A stretch of 64,000 bases of DNA from Hyphomicrobium sp. NDB2Meth4 (GTDB taxonomy: Bacteria; Pseudomonadota; Alphaproteobacteria; Rhizobiales; Hyphomicrobiaceae), in the NCBI RefSeq assembly GCF_900117445.1, contig NZ_FPEJ01000001.1, positions 1 to 64,000 on the forward strand, in the 5' to 3' direction. The position numbers and the translations under genes are program-made. Positions 27,444-37,110 of this stretch are shown here, one piece after another (position 1 is the stretch's first letter; each line of letters opens with the position of its first letter). The notes below the pieces were generated by a model. It did not search any database and was not told the origin of the DNA. It saw only the letters and a list, made by a program, of their open reading frames with translations.

Positions 27444-27998
27444 ATGGCGATCTACGGCTATGCGAGAGTAAGCACGACCGACCAGGACCTGGACACCCAG
27501 GTCGAAAAGCTGGCCGGGGCAGGTTGCAGCATCGTCCGCGAGGAGAAGACGAGCGGCACCACCCGCGAGGGAAGGGCCGAGCTTGAGACCCTGCTCCAGT
27601 TTCTCCGGTCCGGCGATGTATTGATGGTCACCAAGGTGGACCGGCTGGCCCGCTCGGTGGGCGACCTGCAGGAAATCGTCAAGTCAATCAAGGCGAAGGG
27701 CGCGGCGCTGAGAGCGACTGACCAGCCAATCGACACGAGCACCGCAGCGGGCAAGTGCTTCCTGGACATGCTCGGCGTCTTCGCCGAGTTCGAGACCAAC
27801 CTACGCCGGGAGCGGCAGATGGAAGGGATAGCCAAGGCCAAGGCCAGGGGCGTCTACGAGGGCCGCAAGCCCTCCATTGATGCGGATGAGGTGCGGCGAC
27901 TGGCGGGCGAGGGCTTGGGAGCGACAGATATCGCTCGGCGGCTCGGCATTGGGCGAGCATCCGTCTACCGGCTGCTCCATGACATAAAAAGTGTGTGA
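27444..27998 (+). CDS. Serine recombinase (resolvase)
   Basis: Small serine recombinase, 184 residues. The N-terminal catalytic domain has the nucleophilic Ser in YARVSTTDQDLDTQV, with VTKVDRLARSVGDL (active-site Arg residues) and LDMLGVFAEFETNLRRER (E helix). The C-terminal HTH is LGATDIARRLGIGRASVYRLL. Length is typical. A Shine-Dalgarno AGGGGAT precedes ATG 27444. It differs clearly from the resolvase at 11321 and sits inside the island. Upstream repeats form a probable res/operator region shared with the divergent kinase promoter. It may resolve cointegrates or dimers of a replicating form of the element. Confidence 0.92.
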   Translation: MAIYGYARVSTTDQDLDTQVEKLAGAGCSIVREEKTSGTTREGRAELETLLQFLRSGDVLMVTKVDRLARSVGDLQEIVKSIKAKGAALRATDQPIDTSTAAGKCFLDMLGVFAEFETNLRRERQMEGIAKAKARGVYEGRKPSIDADEVRRLAGEGLGATDIARRLGIGRASVYRLLHDIKSV

Positions 27999-28009
27999 TA
28001 CACACACTT
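27989..28009. repeat. Perfect inverted repeat at resolvase 3' end
   Basis: A 9-base perfect stem AAGTGTGTG (27989-27997) and CACACACTT (28001-28009) separated by ATA. It overlaps the resolvase stop and the -35 box of the next promoter. It could be a short terminator-like hairpin or an operator; there is an A-tract before it and no T-run after it. Confidence 0.45.
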
Positions 28010-28036
28010 GACGTGTCTTCCATGCGCACCTATCTA
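28008..28036 (+). promoter_or_regulatory. Sigma-70-type promoter of XRE gene
   Basis: TTGACG at 28008-28013 and TATCTA at 28031-28036 with a 17-base spacer, a good match to a housekeeping promoter. It lies about 32 bases before the XRE start codon, and its -10 box lies inside the dyad that follows, which suggests repression. Confidence 0.55.
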
Positions 28037-28067
28037 GCGTGTATAGAAACACGTAAAATAGGTGCAC
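28024..28067. promoter_or_regulatory. Nested dyad operator in XRE leader
   Basis: Outer arms GCGCACCTAT (28024-28033) and ATAGGTGCAC (28058-28067) match at nine of ten positions as an inverted repeat; inner arms CGTGT (28038-28042) and ACACG (28049-28053) are perfect. The dyad covers the -10 box and ends at the base before the ATG. Related TAGGTGC words recur at 31130-31300, so it may be the binding site of the XRE regulator itself. Confidence 0.5.
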
Positions 28068-28922
28068 ATGAACAAGCTAAAGGACCTCCGGACCCAGTTG
28101 CGTCTCACCCAGAAGCAGGTTGCGGAGCAGCTCAATACGACCCAGCAGACCATCCAGCGATGGGAGAGCGGCCACACAGAGATCCCCGCTGGCCACCTCA
28201 AGGACCTCGCGGTCCTCTTTGGGTGCAGCATCGACGAACTCCTAGGGGTGGAGGCCGAGAAACGGCGTGGAGACGGCTTCGCCCGTGCCCGACCCGAAAT
28301 GCCTTGGGGGGCCTTCGCAGTCAGCTTTCCTTTCGGCACCCGCGAATATCCAATCGATGTCGAAGTGTTCGATAGGCTGTTCAACAGGCTCCACCCCGGC
28401 AACAGCCTGGACCGGCCAAACAGATGGATACAGTTCAGTGCCCTCGATAACCGCCTTGTGTTCCTCAACCCGTCTTTCATTAACAGCGCGGTCCTCGTGA
28501 CAGACGATGAGGACTCGATGCCGTTTTTTGCATCGCCGGAGGCGTACAAGGCCCTGAGCAGCCATCAGCCTGGCGATGTCGGTCCCCTCCTCCGTGAGGA
28601 ATACCAGATGATCCTCAGGCGGCACGAGCTGTTCGACAAGAAGGGCAAACCCGACCTCCTCGCGGCCAGTGCCAAGTTCAACAGTCTTGAGGTCGTCTTT
28701 GGCGACGGGCGAGTGTCTCCTCACTACCTTTCTGAGGACGTGACGACGAACATCACCATTATGGAAGATGGCCTCGAAGCGTTTGAGGAGAACGGCTTCA
28801 TGATGGTCTGCGCTGATGCAGGGCACTACGAGATCGTCAACCTCAGCAAGGTTGCCGCGATAGAGGTGCCGGTCGAAGCCTACCTTGGGCACTTGGCCGA
28901 CGATGCAGCCGCCGACGACTGA
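28068..28922 (+). CDS. XRE-family transcriptional regulator with C-terminal ligand-like domain
   Basis: Regulator of 284 residues. The Cro/CI-type HTH occupies about residues 1-62 (LRTQLRLTQKQVAEQLNTTQQTIQRWESG, shown here in part; then LKDLAVLFGCSIDELLG). The remaining ~220 residues are acidic and of unknown fold, probably sensory or dimerising. The start is ATG 28068 just after the dyad; a GTG at 28062 is the only close alternative. It is followed at 57 bases by the zinc-finger-like gene in the same direction. Autoregulation through the dyad is likely. No LexA/CI-type cleavage Ser-Lys pair can be confidently assigned. Confidence 0.85.
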   Translation: MNKLKDLRTQLRLTQKQVAEQLNTTQQTIQRWESGHTEIPAGHLKDLAVLFGCSIDELLGVEAEKRRGDGFARARPEMPWGAFAVSFPFGTREYPIDVEVFDRLFNRLHPGNSLDRPNRWIQFSALDNRLVFLNPSFINSAVLVTDDEDSMPFFASPEAYKALSSHQPGDVGPLLREEYQMILRRHELFDKKGKPDLLAASAKFNSLEVVFGDGRVSPHYLSEDVTTNITIMEDGLEAFEENGFMMVCADAGHYEIVNLSKVAAIEVPVEAYLGHLADDAAADD

Positions 28923-28979
28923 GCTGCGCTTCTTTCCGTCCCTGCCTTTCCCCCTACGGCTGCAATTTTTTGAGGTTCA

Positions 28980-29648
28980 ATGAACCGGACTTGCCAAGTC
29001 TCCGGCTGCAGCGCCCCTGCGGCCTCCGGCTTCTCTCCCTACTGCTCGGCACACCGCGCCAACTTCCGCCGCCACGGCGAAGCCGACCAGAAGGCCGTTA
29101 CTAAGACGCACGTGAAACCCTACCTGGCGCTCGTCAAGGCGCGGATCGCCAAGAACCCGCACAGCCCCGCGTGGACAACCCTGGAGGCACGTTGGCGGGC
29201 CTTGGTGGACCACGCCGAGCACATCATCGCTGAATACGAACGCGGGCGCCCCGGATCGCGCACCGAAAGGCTCGCTGCCCAGGAGATCATCAAGCTAGGC
29301 AGGAGCGTGGAGGCCCGCGCTGTCGTCGAAATGACGATGGCGATGGTGGTGCTGCGCGAACTGCATCCACATTGCTTCCGCTCCGACCGTGCCTTTTGGG
29401 TCCAGCTTGGACGCCGCGTTCGAGGTCTCACAGACCTCAACTACGGGGAGCGATATGTCCACGCGACCGGAAAGGTGAGGCGCTGCTATCGGGAGCTGTC
29501 CCCTCGGGCCGGGATCGTGTTCGGACGCTGGTTGGCCGAGACGCTTGGGGTAGGCGGTATGCACCTAGCTCGTCTGGAACAAGCCGATCACGAAAAGCAG
29601 CTCGCAGAACGCCGCGATCTTCACGACGCACTATCGAAGCTCTCCTAA
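28980..29648 (+). CDS. Hypothetical protein with N-terminal zinc-finger-like motif
   Basis: Unrecognised 222-residue protein. Residues 1-33 form a putative zinc-binding unit: CQVSGC followed by YCSAHRANFRRHG (C-x4-C and C-x2-H), a pattern common in small phage and plasmid proteins. The rest is basic and helical, with about 15% Arg/Lys, and may bind nucleic acid. It lies nine bases upstream of the polymerase-like gene on the same strand, so the two are probably translated together and act together. No catalytic motif seen. Confidence 0.65.
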   Translation: MNRTCQVSGCSAPAASGFSPYCSAHRANFRRHGEADQKAVTKTHVKPYLALVKARIAKNPHSPAWTTLEARWRALVDHAEHIIAEYERGRPGSRTERLAAQEIIKLGRSVEARAVVEMTMAMVVLRELHPHCFRSDRAFWVQLGRRVRGLTDLNYGERYVHATGKVRRCYRELSPRAGIVFGRWLAETLGVGGMHLARLEQADHEKQLAERRDLHDALSKLS

Positions 29649-29657
29649 GGGATACGA

Positions 29658-31046
29658 ATGAGCATCGTTGATACTGTTTCCACCATCAGCATCACAGACA
29701 CTCCCCGTCGGCGGAAGAAGCAAGAGCCCCAGCGCTACCAATGGTTCGATCAGTGGCTGATTGCAAAGTCTGGACCACTGAAGAAGTTGGTCGATGCCAC
29801 GGTCAACTTCGTCGATCACCATGAGCGCCACACAGGCGCACGTAAGCGAGCAAGGCGGCCGCAAGACCACCAGCACCACGTGCAACGCATCGAGGCCATC
29901 GTCTGCAATCTTGCCCACGCCGTCTTGCTGCCCCCTCCTGAGGGGCGCATCGCGGTTCCCTTGGGACACGGAGGCAAGGGGCGTTCCCGGTACGACAGTC
30001 CCGCCGTGGGCAAGCTCTTGTCCCCGACGCTCTCGCTGCTATGGGACCTGGACTTCCTCGATGTACGGCGCCCCAGCGTCGTGCGCGGGGAGGTCTCGTC
30101 GATTGGAGTGTCCGACTGGTTTGCCGGAAAGGTGCTGGAGGCCGGGGTCAGCCTCGCTGACTTCGACCGGCGAGAGGATGAGGAGGTCATCATCCTCAGC
30201 CGCCACGCTCGTGGCTCGAACCGCACCGCCTATCGGGATCCGATTGACTATGCCGACACTCCAGAGACCCGGAAATATCGTGATGACTTGAGGAGGCTCA
30301 ACGCTTTCTTGAAGACCGCGCAAATCGAATTTCTGGATGACGGCCTGGAACCGCGTATCGACTCCTTTGACCGGACGATGCGACGGCGCTTCACGATCTT
30401 CTCCAATCAGAAAGAACGCTTCGACCAGGTCGGGAGACTGTTCGGCGGCTTCTGGCAGAACATGAAGTCTGAGAGGAGGCGGCACATCAGGATTGGTGGC
30501 GAGCCCACCGCCATCCTGGACTACAGCTCGATGTTCACTCGTCTTGCCTACGCCGAGCTAGGGGTGCCCGCTCCTGCTGGCGACCTCTATGCCATTCCCG
30601 GCTTCGAGAACTACCGGAGCGGGGTCAAGCTCGCGATGAACTGCTTTCTCTTCGATGGAGGCCCGCGAAGGAAGTGGCCAAGCGAGTTGGGCATTGGCGT
30701 TGGGAACGATCTAGACGCCGAGACGGACGGCGACTGCGAGGCGGCCAGATACGAAGCCCGACTGCCGCCGGAAGTTACCGTGGCATTGGCCAAGGAGGCG
30801 ATACTTGGTGTCCACCCGATGCTGGAAAAGGCGTGGGATCGCCGCCTCGGCTACCGGCTGATGTTCAGGGAGAGCGAGATCATGATGAGCGTCCTGACAG
30901 AGCTGGCGGCTCAGAACGTCCCTGCACTTTGTCTTCACGACGGCCTGATCGTGCCGGTCTCTGCCTGCGAGCTTGCTATCCACGTCATGGCGACATGCGC
31001 CCATGAGCTGACCGGTGCTGAGTTCCCCGTGGCCGACAAGACGTAG
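29658..31046 (+). CDS. Uncharacterised protein with polymerase-A-like palm motifs
   Basis: Protein of 462 residues usually left hypothetical. The N-terminal ~230 residues are basic and unknown. The C-terminal half shows the three motifs of family A DNA polymerases and T7-like RNA polymerases in order and at fitting distances. Motif A is AILDYSSMFTRLAYAELG with Asp288; motif B (O-helix-like) is YRSGVKLAMNCFLFDGG with Arg320 and Lys324 (R-x3-K); motif C is LCLHDGLIVP with His427-Asp428. Spacings of 32 and about 104 residues resemble Pol I. No thumb or exonuclease motif is evident. It could replicate or repair the element or make primers; activity is untested. The start follows a GGGAT-type ribosome site. 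Confidence 0.6.
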   Translation: MSIVDTVSTISITDTPRRRKKQEPQRYQWFDQWLIAKSGPLKKLVDATVNFVDHHERHTGARKRARRPQDHQHHVQRIEAIVCNLAHAVLLPPPEGRIAVPLGHGGKGRSRYDSPAVGKLLSPTLSLLWDLDFLDVRRPSVVRGEVSSIGVSDWFAGKVLEAGVSLADFDRREDEEVIILSRHARGSNRTAYRDPIDYADTPETRKYRDDLRRLNAFLKTAQIEFLDDGLEPRIDSFDRTMRRRFTIFSNQKERFDQVGRLFGGFWQNMKSERRRHIRIGGEPTAILDYSSMFTRLAYAELGVPAPAGDLYAIPGFENYRSGVKLAMNCFLFDGGPRRKWPSELGIGVGNDLDAETDGDCEAARYEARLPPEVTVALAKEAILGVHPMLEKAWDRRLGYRLMFRESEIMMSVLTELAAQNVPALCLHDGLIVPVSACELAIHVMATCAHELTGAEFPVADKT

Positions 31047-31661
31047 TCCCTCCTCACCAAGGTAGACTATCGAGACGCCTTAAGCCCACCTGAGGAGCCG
31101 CCTACGATACCTATAGGAGGGCTCCTCAGGCACCTTTAGGTGCAGCCTAGCTAGTGAAGTCTCTTTAGAGGGAGTCGTCGTCGGGAGAGCACCTAACTTG
31201 GCTCTAGCAGTAAACGTACCTCCACCCTTTCCCTCCACTAACAGGACCGGTAAGCACAGCGCTTACTACCCCTCCCTATCGGTCCCGTATTGAGGTGCAC
31301 GGCGTTGGGTCGTGCTGATCGGGGCGCTCGGTTCGCTGATCGGCAACCTCGTCCACGGGGGTCCCAACTGAGTCAGCCCGTCGCACCCGACCTCAAGCCG
31401 CCAAATTGAGTCATACAGGGCCACCTCACCCAAGCGGGGGGAGTAAGGACTCGCCGCCTTAAGCCACCGTGCATTACCCCCTACGAGGCCCACGGCGGCC
31501 CATCGAAGCTCACCTCCCGCCATTGGTATCGAGCGCCACGCGACGGCATTGATTCTCAGCTTCGCGCTGTCCTTGAAACTGCCCCACAGGACTGCTACAC
31601 AACCCGCCGCTACTGTCCGATTTTGTCATTGTGTTTCAATGCCATAGAGGACCGTCCTGGT
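31047..31661. other. Structured non-coding right end of the island
   Basis: About 615 bases without a supported gene. It holds several strong inverted repeats: CCTGAGGAGC/GCTCCTCAGG (31089-31130), GCACCTTTAGGTGC (31130-31143) and nested arms around 31231-31287 (GGACCG...CGGTCC enclosing GTAAGC...GCTTAC). TAGGTGC-type words occur at 31130, 31138, 31189 and 31293. None is followed by a T-run. The region could carry an origin, regulator sites or transcript ends. Confidence 0.5.
31089..31143. terminator. Tandem hairpins after polymerase-like gene
   Basis: A 10-base perfect stem CCTGAGGAGC (31089-31098) and GCTCCTCAGG (31121-31130) with a 22-base loop is followed at once by GCACCT-TT-AGGTGC. They start 43 bases after the stop codon. 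Placement suits transcription termination, but lack of a U-tract leaves other roles open, including an origin or RNA element. Confidence 0.35.
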
Positions 31662-31680
31662 AGTCCTCTTCTGGGCACCA
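31662..31680 (+). repeat. Right attachment repeat (attR) of the island
   Basis: Exact 19-base copy of 13136-13154, ending TCTGGGCACCA. Unlike the left copy, it is not preceded by a T-loop, as expected for the displaced att half. Chromosomal genes resume within 100 bases. Confidence 0.85.
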
Positions 31681-31769
31681 TCCAAACTGACCGCAAACCT
31701 GCGCATTTCCCGGCCGGGTAACCCCGGGCAGCGGTCCGCCTCGATATGGCGGTACTTTCATCTGACGAT

Positions 31770-32708
31770 CTACTGTTCCCGACGCGCTGGCGCTCCCAGC
31801 GGCTGCACCGCCGTGCGCGCCACTTCGAGAAAGCGCTCGAGCACGGGCGTCGCATCCTTGCGCCGCCAGACCATCACCGTATCGAGCTGCGGCGCATCCC
31901 CTTCGAGGTCGACGTAGCGAACGCCCGTCCGTGCCAGATTGCGCAACGACGCCGGCACCAGGGCGATGCCCATGCCCGCTGACACCAGGCTGATGATCGT
32001 CTGCATCTGAATGGCTTCTTGCGCGATGCGGCCGCTTCCACCGCGCGAGATGCAATAGTCCACGACGAGATCGTGGAAAGCAGGCGCGACGCGTCGCGGA
32101 AACAGAATGAGCGGCCCATCAATCACCGCCGCGGGCGCCAGCGTCCCCTTTCGAAGTGCGATGCGGCCTTCATCGAGCCAGACCTCCGGCACCGCCGCGA
32201 CCAGTGGCTCGGTGACGAGCTTGCTGTGTGCGAGCGATTCGGGCAGTGCCGCGCCGGGCGGCTGAATGATGATGCCGACATGGCCGTTCCCATCGAGCAG
32301 CGAGGCGATTTGAATGTCACTGGTCGCTTCCGTCAGAGCAATTTCCACCTCCGGATAGAGCGACGCGTAGCGGCGCACCAGCACCGGCAAGATGCTGTAG
32401 TCGGCCGTGCTGACGAACGAGACCTCCAGCCGCCCCACTTCTCCCGCGCCGAGCCGGCGCGCAATTTCCGGCAGCGCGTCAATACCGCCCAGCGCCTTCT
32501 GCACGTAGCCGAGCCACAACGCGCCGAACGGCGTCAGCGTGACACTCCGCTTCGTGCGTGCGAAGAGAGGCTTACCCAGCTCGCGCTCCAGCGCGATGAT
32601 CGACTGGCTGAGCGGAGGCTGCGTCATATGCAGGCGTTCCGCCGCCCTGCCGAAATGCAGGGTTTCGGCCACCGCCACGAAGTGTCTGAGCTGCCGGACG
32701 TCCAACAC
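31770..32708 (-). CDS. LysR-family transcriptional regulator
   Basis: LTTR of 312 residues, standard for the family. The winged HTH is at 1-60 (MLDVRQLRHFVAVAETLHFGRAAERL, in part, then MTQPPLSQSIIALERELG). The periplasmic-binding-protein-like effector domain follows (from about residue 90; VSAGMGIALVPASLRNL near 240). It is divergent from ilvD with a 97-base gap holding a T-N11-A palindrome, so it probably controls ilvD and itself in response to a branched-chain amino-acid intermediate. The effector is not known. It ends less than 100 bases from the island's right repeat. Confidence 0.93.
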   Translation of the reverse strand: MLDVRQLRHFVAVAETLHFGRAAERLHMTQPPLSQSIIALERELGKPLFARTKRSVTLTPFGALWLGYVQKALGGIDALPEIARRLGAGEVGRLEVSFVSTADYSILPVLVRRYASLYPEVEIALTEATSDIQIASLLDGNGHVGIIIQPPGAALPESLAHSKLVTEPLVAAVPEVWLDEGRIALRKGTLAPAAVIDGPLILFPRRVAPAFHDLVVDYCISRGGSGRIAQEAIQMQTIISLVSAGMGIALVPASLRNLARTGVRYVDLEGDAPQLDTVMVWRRKDATPVLERFLEVARTAVQPLGAPARREQ

Positions 32709-32725
32709 TCATATCCTCTGCGACC

Positions 32726-32742
32726 TTATCAGCGCTGAATAA
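32726..32742. promoter_or_regulatory. Candidate LysR operator between regulator and ilvD
   Basis: Near-perfect palindrome TTATCAGCGCTGAATAA containing the T-N11-A pattern preferred by LysR regulators, 18 bases from the regulator start and 64 bases from the ilvD start. A single extra A breaks exact symmetry. Confidence 0.5.
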
Positions 32743-32805
32743 TATATTTCTCAATAGCTGTAGAGGGCGCTAACGTGGCTTGCCAAAAGCCGTCGGGAGC
32801 CTGAA

Positions 32806-34656
<1,851 letters not shown>

Positions 34657-34666
34657 ATGCAAATGC

Positions 34667-34692
34667 TCCGGTCCATCGCGAGGTGGACCGGA
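34667..34692. terminator. Strong hairpin after ilvD
   Basis: Perfect 9-base stem TCCGGTCCA (34667-34675) and TGGACCGGA (34684-34692) with an eight-base loop, starting 11 bases after the ilvD stop and lying between convergent genes. There is no T-run, but position and symmetry suit a bidirectional terminator. Confidence 0.45.
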
Positions 34693-34730
34693 CTGCTCAC
34701 GCGCTTACCGGAGAGAGAGGGAAGGGATCG

Positions 34731-35543
34731 TCAGCCAGCCAGGCTGGTCGGTTGCGTGACGCCGTATTCCCTTACGAGACCGCCCAGCCAACTGTCATGT
34801 GGTGGGGTGTCCATTCCGACAACGCGTTTGTAGAGGCTGTGCCAGAGGTGCACGGCACGCGTTTGCGGCGTGAAGTACTGCGTAACCGCCTGACCATCGT
34901 GAAAGATGCGAATGTCGTCACGCCGCACAGGCGCGAACGGAAAGAACACATCTTTCGACTGCACATCGCCAACATGGCCGTTCGCACGCACGAAATGCGT
35001 CAGCGCCGCAGGGCCGTATAGTAGCCGCGGCGGCGGCTTGCCCTGCACCCACTTCTCGAAGCGCTTCCAGTGCATGCCAAGCCGCGTCGGCAGGGGATAC
35101 CAAGGCGGAGCGTACGTTACGGGTCGCTTGCGGCAGAATGCCAAATAATCGGTCAGTACCGGACACCCGGGCTGCAATCCCAGAACAGCGCCGCAAATGC
35201 TCTCTCCTGAAACCTCCCAGGACATGAGGTATCGCTCAGACCCCAGCGGCTTAAGCACGATCATGTCGAGGTCGAACCACGTACCGCGACCCTGCGCCAA
35301 ACCCTCGACCCGAAACCAGTCCGAGAAGTGATCGGGCACGCGCTGGTTGATGCAGCTGAGTTCCGGTGCATCGAGCACCTCTCGCGCGTCCTCTACGCGG
35401 ACACCCAGCCCAGCCGCACGCAGCTCGTTTGGACTATAGGAAAAAACCGTGACGTCATGGCCAGCGGCAACCGCAGATGCGCAGCTTAGCCGCTCCATCC
35501 ACGTCACCGGTCCCGACCAGTAAGAGAAAATCCGACCAGCCAC
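34731..35543 (-). CDS. Putative glycosyltransferase (DXD-containing)
   Basis: Protein of about 270 residues that resembles small glycosyltransferases with a DXD sugar-binding motif (TWFDLDMIVLKPL; the DLD at about residue 88). It also has TVFSYSPNEL near the N-terminus and VHLWHSLYKR near the C-terminus, as in capsule or alpha-1,4-glycosyltransferase-like proteins. I start at GTG 35543 because a GGGGGAC lies just upstream and it gives AGRIFSYWSG at the N-terminus; an ATG-initiated frame from 35576 is longer and lacks a Shine-Dalgarno. It stands alone, convergent with ilvD. Sugar and acceptor are unknown. Confidence 0.65.
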   Translation of the reverse strand: MAGRIFSYWSGPVTWMERLSCASAVAAGHDVTVFSYSPNELRAAGLGVRVEDAREVLDAPELSCINQRVPDHFSDWFRVEGLAQGRGTWFDLDMIVLKPLGSERYLMSWEVSGESICGAVLGLQPGCPVLTDYLAFCRKRPVTYAPPWYPLPTRLGMHWKRFEKWVQGKPPPRLLYGPAALTHFVRANGHVGDVQSKDVFFPFAPVRRDDIRIFHDGQAVTQYFTPQTRAVHLWHSLYKRVVGMDTPPHDSWLGGLVREYGVTQPTSLAG

Positions 35544-35677
35544 GAGAGTCCCCCGACTGCCCGAAGTGTCGCGCACGCTTATGCGCAGATTGCCTTATAG
35601 ACTCGAAACGACGCTATCTCGTCAAGAGACTGATTTTCAATCGTGTCTGCAAGGTCGAGGAGAGCGAACCACCGTCA

Positions 35678-36112
35678 TTATTTCTCGCACCGATGCAGAT
35701 ACTCGCGCGGGGAGTTCGATTTGAACACCGCCGTGTTGGAATTCCAGTCGCCGATTTCGAGCAGATCTCGGTTCACCACCCGCTCGGCGATTGTGCAGTT
35801 CGACTTGCACTCTGTGCCGTCGGAGTTTTTCAGCTTCTGCGCCAGAATGATCCGCTGCCCGCGCACGTCGCCGGTGATGTCGATCAGGCGCTCGGTAAAT
35901 GCCGCCTCGGAAGTGCTTCCCTCCTCGACCTTTCGGCTGAGCAGGAAGCTGCGGTTGCGCGGAATGTTCTCGGTCTTGACGTCAGTGCGCGTGTTGCACC
36001 AATAGCCGCCAAGGAACAAGGCATCGAAGTCCTGCGACTGCGCCACGGCCGGCTGACCCAAACACGCCAGGGAGGCGACGGCGGCGATGCTGATGCTTCT
36101 AAAGCTGACCAC
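35678..36112 (-). CDS. Hypothetical secreted protein
   Basis: Unrecognised 144-residue exported protein. Signal peptide MVSFRSISIAAVASLACLGQ with cleavage probably after AVA-Q near residue 24. The mature part has four cysteines (WCNTR, ECKSNC and a final HRCEK), likely forming two disulphides in the periplasm. It is monocistronic. No family or function can be assigned. Confidence 0.6.
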   Translation of the reverse strand: MVSFRSISIAAVASLACLGQPAVAQSQDFDALFLGGYWCNTRTDVKTENIPRNRSFLLSRKVEEGSTSEAAFTERLIDITGDVRGQRIILAQKLKNSDGTECKSNCTIAERVVNRDLLEIGDWNSNTAVFKSNSPREYLHRCEK

Positions 36113-36374
36113 GTCTGGAGGCTCCTTGTTTGCTCGCCCCAGTGTCGCAGTGCGGCCCCCAGAAGTCCCCGGAATCCTGACCAGTAGGTATTGGCGCGCT
36201 TAAGGAGCAGAGCAAACTTGCTGATAGGTGCCTGGCTGACGCAAAGATGCATCTGCCACCCGCAGCACTTGCCTTCGGGCGAGAAATCGATAGGTCAACC
36301 GGACCGAAAGCTTTTACGCAGAAATTGGACGGCTGCCCCTTGGCAGCCACCACTCCGCCCAGGGCAGACATTCG

Positions 36375-36995
36375 ATGACTAAGACCGCGATCACCCTTCA
36401 CAAGAACGACCTGCCAGCCGGGCTGTCGTTCGGCCCCAGCGTCGCCGTCGACACCGAAACCCTTGGCCTCAATCCCAATCGTGACCGCCTGTGCGTCGTT
36501 CAGCTGTCCGCGGGCGACGGCACCGCCCACCTCGTCCAGCTCGACGGCAAAGACTATTCCGCCCCAAATCTCAAAGCGCTGCTCACCGACCCGGCCGTCC
36601 TGAAGATCTTCCACTACGCCCGCTTCGATATTGCCGTCCTCGAAAAGTACCTCGGCATCGTCACCGCGCCGATCTACTGCACCAAGATCGCCTCCAAGCT
36701 CGTGCGCACCTATACTGACCGCCACGGGCTCAAGGACCTCGTCTCCGAGCTGGCCGGCGTCGAGTTGTCGAAGCAGCAGCAAAGCTCCGACTGGGCCGCG
36801 AGCGAACTCTCCCAGCAGCAGCTGGCCTATGCAGCGTCAGACGTGCTCCACCTCCACACGGTGAAAGCAAAACTCGACGCCATGTTGGAGCGCGACGGCC
36901 GCACCCAGTTCGCCCAGGCCGCTTTCGGCTTCCTCAGCACACGTGCCAAGCTGGATCTGGCCGGATTCGGCGAGATCGATATATTCGCCCACTGA
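36375..36995 (+). CDS. Ribonuclease D-like 3'-5' exonuclease
   Basis: DEDDy exonuclease of 206 residues containing only the catalytic domain, shorter than E. coli RNase D because the HRDC domains are missing. Exo I is VAVDTETLGLN (Asp and Glu at about 25-27); Exo II is HYARFDIAVL; Exo III is YAASDVLHLH. Alphaproteobacteria commonly encode such short RNase D-like proteins. Likely role: 3' maturation or turnover of small structured RNA. It precedes the LPS-transport block in the same direction. Confidence 0.9.
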   Translation: MTKTAITLHKNDLPAGLSFGPSVAVDTETLGLNPNRDRLCVVQLSAGDGTAHLVQLDGKDYSAPNLKALLTDPAVLKIFHYARFDIAVLEKYLGIVTAPIYCTKIASKLVRTYTDRHGLKDLVSELAGVELSKQQQSSDWAASELSQQQLAYAASDVLHLHTVKAKLDAMLERDGRTQFAQAAFGFLSTRAKLDLAGFGEIDIFAH

Positions 36996-37110
36996 GCTCT
37001 CCCAGCGGGCGCCCGCGCCACGGGCTAGGCCATTGGCGCTAGTCCCAATATAACCCCAATTCACGGACATTTACCGGCAGCGGCTGAAGCCGCCAGCTTT
37101 GAACGGGCGC

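Larger units (their letters stand above)
13136..31680. mobile_element. 18.5-kb integrative island with defence cargo
   Basis: The island is bounded by identical 19-base repeats derived from a tRNA 3' end (13136-13154 and 31662-31680), with a tyrosine integrase as the first gene, pointing inward. Cargo: a type I restriction-modification locus with two additional nuclease-like genes, a leftward kinase/helicase/unknown operon, a serine resolvase, an XRE regulator, a zinc-finger-like protein and a polymerase-like protein. No conjugation or phage structural genes are present, so it must be mobilised in trans or be immobile. Ordinary chromosomal genes (a LysR regulator and ilvD) begin just beyond the right repeat. 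Confidence 0.85.

Noticed and set aside
31266-31523. 85-codon frame in the island's right end
   Set aside because: It covers hairpins and has no ribosome site or recognised motif.
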